This document shows positions 1-6,253 of a stretch of DNA of 8,198 nucleotides, piece by piece. The translations under genes were made by a program, and so were the position numbers. Position 1 is the stretch's first letter. Each line of letters starts with the position of its first letter. Origin of the DNA: Alphaproteobacteria bacterium (GTDB taxonomy: Bacteria; Pseudomonadota; Alphaproteobacteria; Rickettsiales; Rickettsiaceae); assembly GCA_020630305.1 (NCBI GenBank), contig JAHDBQ010000029.1:1-8198 (forward strand), written 5' to 3'. The notes beneath the pieces are model-generated. The model saw only the letters and a list, made by a program, of their open reading frames with translations. It did no database searches and was not told the origin of the DNA.

Positions 1-935
1 ATGTCCTTTGGCAGATTAGAGATATTTATTTTTTGATCTTCAGAATCGACTCTAATTTCTTTGCAAACACCTAGCATTCGCAATAAATTATCAGGCAAGA
101 AATCAGAATCAGTATATTTTTTGATGTCAGCTTTATCTTTAAGTATGTCTTTCAGAAAATTAGTGTTTAATTTTTGCAATATTGCAAAATCTTTCAAGCT
201 GAAGAAATGATCGTTACCTATCTTGCTACTCATGGCTTCATAAATAGCTTTGTTGCTTTTAGTCAAAGATGTAATTTGATTGTAAATTTTATCAACTTCA
301 TTATCATATTTTATGTTTAGTAATGAAAAATTTGAGGAGCCATCAAAAAATATTGGATTTAAAATATCAGTACATGCTCCAACATCAAAAGAAGTTAGCT
401 TCATTTTATTAAAAATTATATTAAATAATCTACCGTCTGATTCTCTTTGATTTAGAATAAAATCATCTGCTTCATAATCAGCACCTAGAGAAATAGAACT
501 AATATTTTTTTCTACTACAGAATCTAATATATCCGCTAATTCAGAATATTTAAGTTCATAATTACCATGAAGCTGCAGCTCTACCTCAGAAATAACACAT
601 ACAGAAAATGCAATATCTAGCATGACGTTTATATATTTCTCTTCAAATAATTCTAAACCATGCAAATTAAATATCAGTTTTTTATTATTTGCCACATATT
701 GCAGGTCTTTAAAGAACGAGCTTCCTATTACATCCGAATCTTTAGAAATGCAATCACTTTCTGATTGATCAGAATCTTCCTTAGATGATGAGATATAACT
801 ACCAACGAAACCTCTTATATCTAATTGCTTTACAAGGTCCTTTCTGCTCAATATTTCTTTCATTTCATCTTGATAGTCTCTGAATTTAATTTCAGTGACC
901 TGATAATCTGCAACCAGATTATTATTGAATTTCAT
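1..935 (-). CDS. Unrecognised protein, N-terminal 311 residues (runs off left edge)
   Basis: I do not recognise this protein. The minus-strand frame is open without a stop from the ATG at 935-933 to the window edge, so the C-terminus is missing. The start is supported by a GGG-containing Shine-Dalgarno (TTTAGGGAAA) 8 nt upstream and by promoter-like elements further up. The N-terminus (MKFNNNLVADYQ) is not a signal peptide and no transmembrane segment is evident. Residues about 49-71 form an acidic, Ser-rich low-complexity stretch (includes SKEDSDQSESD). The rest alternates hydrophobic and charged residues in a way that suggests a soluble, mostly folded protein. A Lys/Asp-rich segment near 259-273 looks helical. 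The gene is transcribed divergently from the Tim44/yidD/uvrC operon. Reality of the gene is well supported by its length and start signals in AT-rich DNA; function is unknown. It is probably lineage-specific, like the orphan at the other end of the window. Confidence 0.8.
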   Translation of the reverse strand, partial: MKFNNNLVADYQVTEIKFRDYQDEMKEILSRKDLVKQLDIRGFVGSYISSSKEDSDQSESDCISKDSDVIGSSFFKDLQYVANNKKLIFNLHGLELFEEKYINVMLDIAFSVCVISEVELQLHGNYELKYSELADILDSVVEKNISSISLGADYEADDFILNQRESDGRLFNIIFNKMKLTSFDVGACTDILNPIFFDGSSNFSLLNIKYDNEVDKIYNQITSLTKSNKAIYEAMSSKIGNDHFFSLKDFAILQKLNTNFLKDILKDKADIKKYTDSDFLPDNLLRMLGVCKEIRVDSEDQKINISNLPKD

Positions 936-968
936 TTTGTTTTCCCTAAATTTATAATTACAACAGGC

Positions 969-999
969 GTTATATTAACAGAAATTAACCATCCGTCAA
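969..999 (-). promoter_or_regulatory. Candidate proximal promoter for the leftward orphan gene
   Basis: On the minus strand TTGACG (999-994, 5/6 match to the -35 consensus) is followed by an AT-rich -10 region that can be read as TAATAT (977-972, spacer 16) or TATAAC (974-969, spacer 19). Transcription would begin about 25-30 nt before the ATG, just ahead of its Shine-Dalgarno. It may act in tandem with the element at 1010-1037. Confidence 0.4.
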
Positions 1000-1009
1000 A
1001 TGAATTCCT

Positions 1010-1037
1010 ACAATATTCGCATTATTTTTCATGTCAA
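1010..1037 (-). promoter_or_regulatory. Candidate distal promoter for the leftward orphan gene
   Basis: On the minus strand a perfect -35 hexamer TTGACA (1037-1032) is followed after 16 nt by TATTGT (1015-1010), a 4/6 match to the -10 consensus. It would start transcription roughly 70 nt before the ATG at 935. Identified by eye only; the weak -10 limits confidence. Confidence 0.4.
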
Positions 1038-1081
1038 TCTTTGAATTAGTTAGTTTATTTTTTTGAAATTTTTATTAGCTT

Positions 1082-1110
1082 TTGACTTCTGCCTAATTTT
1101 CATTTAGTAT
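1082..1110 (+). promoter_or_regulatory. Candidate promoter of the Tim44-like/yidD/uvrC operon
   Basis: TTGACT at 1082-1087 (5/6 match to the -35 consensus) is followed by a 17-nt spacer and TAGTAT at 1105-1110 (4/6 match to -10). The predicted start near 1117 gives a 5' leader of about 60 nt before the ATG at 1179. The position and orientation suit the operon, and no other pair of elements upstream is as good. Confidence 0.45.
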
Positions 1111-1120
1111 TAATGTATAG

Positions 1121-1141
1121 ACTCGCGTTATCATAACGAGT
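1121..1141 (+). promoter_or_regulatory. Inverted repeat at the start of the operon leader (operator or 5' hairpin)
   Basis: CGTTA (1126-1130) and TAACG (1134-1138) are perfect inverted arms around a 3-nt loop. The outer arms ACT (1121-1123) and AGT (1139-1141) also pair if two bases are bulged on the left side. It lies just downstream of the predicted transcription start, so it could be a repressor operator or a 5' mRNA hairpin. It is not followed by a T-run, so it is not a terminator. Confidence 0.35.
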
Positions 1142-1178
1142 TATACACAATTTAAATAAACAAATCTAGAAGGTTTTT

Positions 1179-1814
1179 ATGTCTGGGCCATTAATTGAGT
1201 TAATATTTTTCGGTGCCATTGCTTTTATAGTTATTGGTAAATTAATTTCCATTCTTGGCAATAATGCCAACGAAGAATCATTCTTTGGCGAAGGTAAGAA
1301 TGCAATGAAGGATGTTACTAATTCTACTAAAAAAGCTGGAAGTAAAGCGCAAATTATCAAACCAAGCTTTGCAAAAAGTTTGGGATTAAAAAATATAATT
1401 GTTGAAGGCGCAGAAAGTGAAGTTAAGTCTGGCCTTGAGGATGTTATAAAACGCATGAGCAATTTCAATATTCATAACTTCATCAATAACGCCAAAAGTG
1501 CCTTCATGATGATTATAAGCGCTTCTGAGAAAAATGACGCTGAAGAGCTAGATGGGCTTGTGGATAAAAGATATATGACTCAGTTTCAGTCCATTAGCAG
1601 CAGCTATGGCAAGATAACATCAGAAAATAAAAAACCAAGCGCATTAATTTCTGAGATTTATATGTTTGGCAATAATATTTTTATTAAGCTTTTATTTACT
1701 GGCAAGAATATTACACAAAATGTTTCTGACTTGCAAGAGGAATGGACGTTCACAAAAAGTGTTCTTAACAAAGGCCCTGAGTGGCACTTAACTAATATAG
1801 ATAGGGTTCAGTAG
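1179..1814 (+). CDS. Tim44-domain (TimA-like) membrane-associated protein
   Basis: This 211-residue protein matches the layout of the bacterial Tim44-like family common in Alphaproteobacteria. It has one N-terminal hydrophobic helix (about residues 5-26, MSGPLIELIFFGAIAF onward) followed by an ILGNNANEE segment resembling the family's LG-x-R/N-x-E motif. A polar Lys/Ser-rich linker follows (about 35-70), and then a Tim44/NTF2-like C-terminal domain (about 90-210) ending in EWTFTKSVLNKGPEWHLTNI, the family's usual W-x-F...W-x-L ending. By homology to mitochondrial Tim44, which tethers Hsp70 to the import channel, it is thought to act at the inner membrane, but its bacterial role is not established. 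The start is supported by AGAAGG at 1168-1173, 5 nt upstream. It is the first gene of the operon and ends 10 nt before yidD. The family call is from motif recognition, not alignment. Confidence 0.82.
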   Translation: MSGPLIELIFFGAIAFIVIGKLISILGNNANEESFFGEGKNAMKDVTNSTKKAGSKAQIIKPSFAKSLGLKNIIVEGAESEVKSGLEDVIKRMSNFNIHNFINNAKSAFMMIISASEKNDAEELDGLVDKRYMTQFQSISSSYGKITSENKKPSALISEIYMFGNNIFIKLLFTGKNITQNVSDLQEEWTFTKSVLNKGPEWHLTNIDRVQ

Positions 1815-1824
1815 CGTTTGTTTC

Positions 1825-2085
1825 ATGCGGCATATTTTTTTATTCCTTATTAAAATATACAAATTTTTTATTGCGCCGTTTTTTCCTGGGAGAAATTGCT
1901 GCTATTACCCTACTTGCTCTATGTATGCTAAGGATGCTTTGAACTCTAAAAATATTTTGGTCGCACTTCTAATGATTATCTGGAGAATTTTAAGATGCAA
2001 TCCTTTCTCTAGCGGCGGGTATGACCCTGCGATAAAAGATTATCCTGATAACAAGCAAGAAACAAATCAGGATGACAAAAAATAA
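1825..2085 (+). CDS. yidD: YidD, membrane protein insertion efficiency factor
   Basis: YidD is a small inner-membrane-associated protein that helps YidC insert and fold membrane proteins. The 86-residue product carries the family signatures: an amphipathic N-terminal helix (IFLFLIKIYKFFIAPFF), the PTCSMYAKDAL block (residues 29-39) and the RCNPFSSGGYDP block (57-68), followed by a short hydrophilic tail. Length is normal for the family. The usual C-R-F/Y before PTCS reads CCY here (C25, C26), adding a cysteine to the conserved C25 and C31. The ATG is 10 nt after the Tim44-like gene and has no strong Shine-Dalgarno, so translation may depend on the upstream gene. Its 3' end overlaps uvrC by 14 nt. 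In many bacteria yidD sits between rnpA and yidC; here it is in a different operon, though beside another gene linked to membrane protein biogenesis. Confidence 0.93.
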   Translation: MRHIFLFLIKIYKFFIAPFFPGRNCCYYPTCSMYAKDALNSKNILVALLMIIWRILRCNPFSSGGYDPAIKDYPDNKQETNQDDKK

Positions 2086-3907
2086 AATTACAGGTGCTAA
2101 ATTAATAAAGACCTATCTACCGGAAGCGCCAACTCTGCCTGGAGTATACAGAATGCACGACCTTTCTGGATCAATTATTTATATCGGCAAAGCAAAAAAT
2201 CTAAAAAACAGGCTTACTCAATATAGTTTAAAAACCGAAGGGAAAACCAAGGTAATGGTTTCGCTAGTCAGCAAGGTAATTTACAACGTAACGAATTCTG
2301 AGTCTGATGCACTTTTGCTGGAAGGGCAGCTGATCAAAAAATTCAAACCTAGATTTAATATTCTTTTAAAAGACGACAAATCTTTTCCATATATAAAATT
2401 AAGGACTGATCATGAATATCCGCAAATTCTTAAATTTCGCGGTAGGAACTTGGCAGAAGGAAAATTCTTCGGTCCATTTGCGTCTGTAAAACATGTCGAC
2501 ATTACAATCAAAGAATTACAGAAAATATTTAAACTTCGTTCTTGCTCTGACAGTTATTTCGCAGCGCGAGAAAGGCCTTGCTTGCAATATCAGATAGGCC
2601 GCTGCTGCGCACCGTGTGTAGATAAAGTCTCGCGCGATGAATATAAAGAATTAATAGGCGAAGTAAAAGATTTCCTTTCAGGCAAGAGCCAGTCTTTGCA
2701 GAAGAATTTATCTAAGAAAATGCAAGGGTTTAGTGATGATATGGAATATGAGAAGGCTGCCTTAGTACGAGACAAAATTAAAGCTCTTAGCTATATTCAG
2801 ATGAAATCCGAAACATCTCATAATTTAAAAGATGCAGACGTAATAGCCATTAGCGGCCGCAATGGCGAATTTTGTGTGCAGCTATTTATGTATAGGTCGC
2901 ACCAGCCTTGCGGGAATCAACCTTATTTTCCTGCAAACACGCATGAAGAACAAACAGAGCAAGAGGTGCTGAGTAGCTTTTTAACGCAGATTTATCAGAG
3001 CAAAACACCGCCAGAGCAAATCCTCCTGAGCCATGAAATAGAGAGTGTTGATGCATATAAGCAAGCCTTTAAAGAAATGCATAATGTTAATGTAGGTATT
3101 TCTACACCAAAGCTTGGAGCGAAGAAAAAACTTATGGATAATGCGCTGCATAATGCACAGCTGGAGCTTGAGAAACATTTAAAAATTTCAGCCAAGAATG
3201 TGGTGGCTCTTAAAGAAGTTCAGAAATTATTTGATCTAGAATCCCTACCAGAGCGAATTGAAGTTTATGATAACAGCCATATTCAAGGTGCGTTTGCACT
3301 TGGGGCGATGGTAGTTGCTGGCAGAGAGGGTTTTGAAAAGAAAGAATATAGATTATATAACATTAAAGAAAAAATGGAAAATGTCTTTGGCGGTGATGAT
3401 TATGCAATGCTTTCAGAAGTTTTAACTAGGCGCCTTGGTAGGCTTAAATCAGAGCCTCATAGAACTCCGGATCTTATGATAATAGATGGTGGACGCGGCC
3501 ATATGAGTACGGTAGAGAAAATTATGAATAAGCTTGATATTGATATCCCTTTCGTATGCATGTCTAAAGGCAAGGAACGAAATAGCGGGCGTGAACAGTT
3601 TCACAGACCTGGTAAAGAAAGCTTCACACTAGATAGAAATATCGGCGTGATGAAATATCTGCAGATCCTGCGTGATGAAGTACATAATTTTGCAATTACT
3701 AGCCATAGAAAAAAACGCTCAAGCGCAATTAAAGTTTCTTCCCTGGATGGTATCACAGGAGTGGGAGAGTCGCGTAAAAAGAGTTTGCTTAATTATTTTG
3801 GCTCATACAAAGCAATTACCGAGGCCTCAGAAGCAGAAATTAGTAAAGCAGAAGGGGTTAGTAAAAATTTAGCAAAGATTATTTACAATGCCATTCATGG
3901 CAGCTAA
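2072..3907 (+). CDS. uvrC: Excinuclease ABC subunit C
   Basis: UvrC makes the 3' and 5' incisions around DNA lesions marked by UvrA and UvrB in nucleotide excision repair. The 611-residue protein is full length. The N-terminal GIY-YIG nuclease (about 20-98) has GVY 24-26, YIG 37-39, K40, R47, catalytic E84 and N96, each offset by 8 from the Thermotoga maritima residues as I recall them. Cysteines C158, C170, C178 and C182 keep the C-x11-C-x7-C-x3-C spacing linked to a [4Fe-4S] cluster in E. coli UvrC. A UVR motif (about 207-242) binds UvrB. The C-terminal RNase H-like nuclease keeps D400 (YDNSHIQG), GGDDYAML 440-447, D472 (IDGGRGH) and H538 (RDEVHNFAITSHR). Paired helix-hairpin-helix motifs fill about 555-605 (GITGVGESRKK, AEGVSKNLAK). 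The ATG lies inside the end of yidD (14-nt overlap), with only a weak CAGG next to it, suggesting translational coupling. No active-site residue is missing. Confidence 0.98.
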   Translation: MTKNKITGAKLIKTYLPEAPTLPGVYRMHDLSGSIIYIGKAKNLKNRLTQYSLKTEGKTKVMVSLVSKVIYNVTNSESDALLLEGQLIKKFKPRFNILLKDDKSFPYIKLRTDHEYPQILKFRGRNLAEGKFFGPFASVKHVDITIKELQKIFKLRSCSDSYFAARERPCLQYQIGRCCAPCVDKVSRDEYKELIGEVKDFLSGKSQSLQKNLSKKMQGFSDDMEYEKAALVRDKIKALSYIQMKSETSHNLKDADVIAISGRNGEFCVQLFMYRSHQPCGNQPYFPANTHEEQTEQEVLSSFLTQIYQSKTPPEQILLSHEIESVDAYKQAFKEMHNVNVGISTPKLGAKKKLMDNALHNAQLELEKHLKISAKNVVALKEVQKLFDLESLPERIEVYDNSHIQGAFALGAMVVAGREGFEKKEYRLYNIKEKMENVFGGDDYAMLSEVLTRRLGRLKSEPHRTPDLMIIDGGRGHMSTVEKIMNKLDIDIPFVCMSKGKERNSGREQFHRPGKESFTLDRNIGVMKYLQILRDEVHNFAITSHRKKRSSAIKVSSLDGITGVGESRKKSLLNYFGSYKAITEASEAEISKAEGVSKNLAKIIYNAIHGS

Positions 3908-3988
3908 CTATATATCTTGTATATAAAAAATACCTAAACAGAAATTAATAAAAACTTCTCGGTTAATTTAATAGTTTACTAAGCAAGG

Positions 3989-3994
3989 TATAAT
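3989..3994 (+). promoter_or_regulatory. Candidate -10 element upstream of the small exported protein gene
   Basis: A perfect TATAAT lies in the gap after uvrC, about 47 nt upstream of the ATG at 4041. No convincing -35 hexamer is found 16-19 nt upstream (ATTTAA at 3966-3971 is poor). There is no TG extension. The element suggests that the small gene has its own transcript rather than reading through from uvrC. Confidence 0.4.
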
Positions 3995-4040
3995 GTATAC
4001 TGTTTCGTAATAAATTATTATTTTTTATGGAAATTACGAT

Positions 4041-4528
4041 ATGAATATTCAAAATTATCTATTTTTTTGATTACATTTTTTATGAATTCAGCAATAGCGG
4101 CGGATACTGATTATAAAATTATTTACATACCTCAAAATTCTCCAGTAGCTTTCATTGATAATGGACGTACAATTCGTGAGCAGATGAATAACACCAAAGC
4201 ATGTACGCACAATGCAAACAATGATGAGTATTATAGAAACAAAGATACTAAATATAGTGAATGGAAAACTACACAAAATAAAACATATAAAGCAAATAAA
4301 GAATCAAGAAGCATCATATTTGAAAAATATAGAAAAAGAAAAATACACTTTTATCCCAAAGAATCTACTATTTCTAGAAAAAAAGATTTATACAAACAGC
4401 TCAAAAAGATCAAACTGAAAGCACCCAAAAATCCAAAATCAATTAAACAAAATCAAGCATCACCTAACAAGAAAATGCCTGACGAAATAAAAACAAATCT
4501 TTATAAATCAAAAGTAAAATTGAATTAA
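4041..4528 (+). CDS. Small Lys-rich exported orphan protein; signal peptide split from body by a poly-T frame break
   Basis: I do not recognise the family. The long frame is open to the TAA at 4526-4528 and starts at best with TTG (4067) or ATG (4082). The sequence instead points to the ATG at 4041, which has GGA 9 nt upstream (4029-4031). From there, translation reads MNIQNYLFF and stops at TGA 4068-4070, directly at a T7 run (4062-4068). One extra T, or a -1 ribosomal slip there, joins the frames. The fusion is about 162 residues with a textbook signal peptide: hydrophobic core LFFLITFFM and AIAA before DTDYK. The mature part begins KIIYIPQNSPVAFIDNG and then becomes very basic and Asn/Lys-rich (YRKRK, KKIKLKAPK), with one Cys (in KACTHN). 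It may be a periplasmic, surface or secreted protein. Alternatives are a decaying gene, a sequencing indel, or use of the TTG start with a shortened leader. Confidence 0.6.
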
Positions 4529-4531
4529 TAT

Positions 4532-4550
4532 TACTTATAAAAAGTATTTT
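4532..4550 (+). terminator. Weak possible terminator after the small exported protein gene
   Basis: TACTT (4532-4536) and AAGTA (4542-4546) form a 5-bp stem with a 5-nt loop, followed by TTTT (4547-4550), just after the stop codon. The stem is short and almost entirely A-T, so it would be a poor intrinsic terminator. The position is the main support. Confidence 0.22.
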
Positions 4551-4583
4551 AATTTAGTCCAAACTCTTTGTATTACTCAAATA

Positions 4584-4619
4584 AAGATAGATTAAATATA
4601 TAAAAACTGCTACTATCTT
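4584..4619. repeat. 7-bp inverted repeat in the murJ upstream region
   Basis: AAGATAG (4584-4590) and CTATCTT (4613-4619) are perfect inverted arms separated by 22 nt. The spacer contains TATAAA (4599-4604), a 5/6 match to a -10 element, with no good -35 at the right distance. This could be an operator around the murJ promoter, but arms this short also arise by chance in AT-rich DNA. No other clear promoter for murJ was found between 4529 and 4669. Confidence 0.25.
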
Positions 4620-4669
4620 ATCCAAATTTATTTAATACACCTAATTAAACATAAAATACTTTTACGTGA

Positions 4670-6199
4670 ATGCTAATTAAATCTGGAATTATCGTCGCTT
4701 TCTTTACCATGCTTTCAAGGGTTTTTGGGCTTGCAAGAGAGTTTTTTATTGCGGCATTATTTGGCACCTCCGCCACTGCGGATTGCGTAAATGTTGCATT
4801 TAAATTTCCGAATCTATTTCGTAGAATTTTTGGAGAAGGCGCATTATCGGCAGTATTTATACCCATGTATAGCGAAAAATTAGTTGATTCTGAGGAATCA
4901 GCTAAACAATTTGGTGGCAAAATTTTCTCCCTTTTAATAATCACCTTAACTGCAATTACATTGCTGCTGCAGTTTTCAATGTATTATGTTATGGTAATTA
5001 TAGCCCCTGGGTTTTATTCAGATCCTGAAAAGTTTGCACTTGCTGTAGAGCTTTGTCAAATTACCACGCCATATCTTATTTTCATATCTGCCGTTGCTTT
5101 ATTTGGTGGTATGCTCAATTCTGTTAAACGCTTTGCAGCTTTTGCATTTGTGCCGATCATATTAAATATCAGTATTATATTATTTACTCTTATATTAAAA
5201 AACAAACTTACTCCAGAACATGGAATTGCATATTCCCTTATAATTGGCGGAATATTACAAATAATATTCATGGTTATTTGCCTATACAAGGTTAAACTAA
5301 ACTTTCCCCTTACATTCAAGCCAAAAGACAAAGAGGTCAGTAAACTCCTAATTAACATGGGCCCGGCAGCTATGAGCTCTAGCGCCCAACAATTAATGCT
5401 CTTTGTTTCGCAGTCAATAGCCAGCTTCTTGCCTGGAGCGGTATCTATTCTTGCATATGCTGAAAGGTTGTATCAATTGCCGATAGCCCTAATTGGGATC
5501 ACTTTTGGTACAATTTTGCTACCGGAACTTTCTAAAATATACAAACAAAATAACTTCAAAAAAGCAAATGAAATTCAAAATAAGGCAATCAAAATTGCGG
5601 TAACTTTATCAATCCCTGCTATGATCGGCCTTATGATATTATCAGAGCCTATTATGCATTTAATTTATGAGCGCGGCGCATTCACCAGAGAAGATACACT
5701 AGCTTCTTCCAAAGCCTTAGCAGCATTCTCGATTGGCCTTCCCGCTTTTGTTCTTTCTAAGATAATTACGCCAATTTTTTATGCAAACCTAGACACCAAA
5801 ACACCTTTTAAAATCACGATATGTTGTCTGCTTATTGATACAGTGCTAAATCTTGCATTAATCATTCCATTTGGTTATGTTGGAATAGCTCTAGCAACGT
5901 CATTCTCTTCATGGATCAATATCTATTTTTTAAATAAATATGCAAAACAATATGGCGATTTTCATATTACGCATTCAACAAAAATCTTTACTATCAAGGC
6001 TTTAATTGCCTCTTTAATAATGGGGGGATTTGTTTTTGTGAGCAGCATTTACGGCCATGAATATTTTTTCCATGAAAGTAATTTAATTAAGATTATCTCT
6101 CTATTTGGTTCTATAACCTTTGCAGTTACAATCTTTTTGATCATGATATATTTATTTGACATGCATAAAGAAGCCTTCAAAAAAGCTGAAGATAACTAA
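4670..6199 (+). CDS. murJ: Lipid II flippase MurJ (MviN)
   Basis: MurJ is a polytopic inner-membrane protein of the MOP superfamily that flips lipid II to the periplasmic face for peptidoglycan synthesis. The 509-residue product has the usual length and about 14 hydrophobic segments. The start is fixed by the typical beginning (MLIKSGIIVAFFTMLSRVFG), although no good Shine-Dalgarno precedes it. Conserved cavity residues are present: R17 and R23 (LSRVFGLARE), D38, the NLFRRIFGEGALSAVF block (48-63) and R266 in YAERLYQLP. These correspond to E. coli R18, R24, D39, R52 and R270. GTILLPELSK (280-289) and ERGAFTREDT (334-343) are further family signatures. It stands alone on the plus strand, about 140 nt after the small orphan gene and convergent with the orphan gene to its right. 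Its presence implies that the organism makes at least some peptidoglycan. Confidence 0.96.
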   Translation: MLIKSGIIVAFFTMLSRVFGLAREFFIAALFGTSATADCVNVAFKFPNLFRRIFGEGALSAVFIPMYSEKLVDSEESAKQFGGKIFSLLIITLTAITLLLQFSMYYVMVIIAPGFYSDPEKFALAVELCQITTPYLIFISAVALFGGMLNSVKRFAAFAFVPIILNISIILFTLILKNKLTPEHGIAYSLIIGGILQIIFMVICLYKVKLNFPLTFKPKDKEVSKLLINMGPAAMSSSAQQLMLFVSQSIASFLPGAVSILAYAERLYQLPIALIGITFGTILLPELSKIYKQNNFKKANEIQNKAIKIAVTLSIPAMIGLMILSEPIMHLIYERGAFTREDTLASSKALAAFSIGLPAFVLSKIITPIFYANLDTKTPFKITICCLLIDTVLNLALIIPFGYVGIALATSFSSWINIYFLNKYAKQYGDFHITHSTKIFTIKALIASLIMGGFVFVSSIYGHEYFFHESNLIKIISLFGSITFAVTIFLIMIYLFDMHKEAFKKAEDN

Positions 6200-6228
6200 A
6201 ATATCCACTAAAATTTCAGAAGATATTT
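6199..6228. terminator. Possible bidirectional terminator between convergent genes
   Basis: AAATATC (6199-6205) and GATATTT (6222-6228) form a 7-bp inverted repeat with a 16-nt loop, overlapping the last base of the murJ stop codon. It lies in the 54-nt gap between the convergent murJ and right-hand orphan genes. The stem is A-T rich and there is no long T-run on either side, so this rests mainly on placement. Confidence 0.3.
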
Positions 6229-6253
6229 AACTTTACAAAGTGCAATTCATCAC

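Noticed and set aside
825..1049. Plus-strand 74-codon frame over the divergent promoter region
   Set aside because: It overlaps the start, Shine-Dalgarno and promoters of the minus-strand orphan gene, has no Shine-Dalgarno of its own, and its sequence (Ile/Phe-rich) looks like translated AT-rich noncoding DNA.
1166..1468. Minus-strand 100-codon frame inside the Tim44-like gene
   Set aside because: It lies antisense to a recognisable protein and has no independent start signal or family resemblance.
3672..3872. Alternative plus-strand frame within the 3' end of uvrC
   Set aside because: It is fully contained in uvrC in another frame. The uvrC frame here encodes the conserved H538 region and the HhH motifs.
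3909..3930. TATATA-tcttg-TATATA hairpin followed by AAAAAA as a uvrC terminator
   Set aside because: The stem is only A-T pairs and is followed by A rather than T on the coding strand, so it lacks the features of an intrinsic terminator in that direction.
4088..4276. Minus-strand 62-codon frame opposite the small exported protein
   Set aside because: It is Ile-rich, has no Shine-Dalgarno, and is explained as the antisense of the Asn/Lys/Tyr-rich coding frame on the plus strand.
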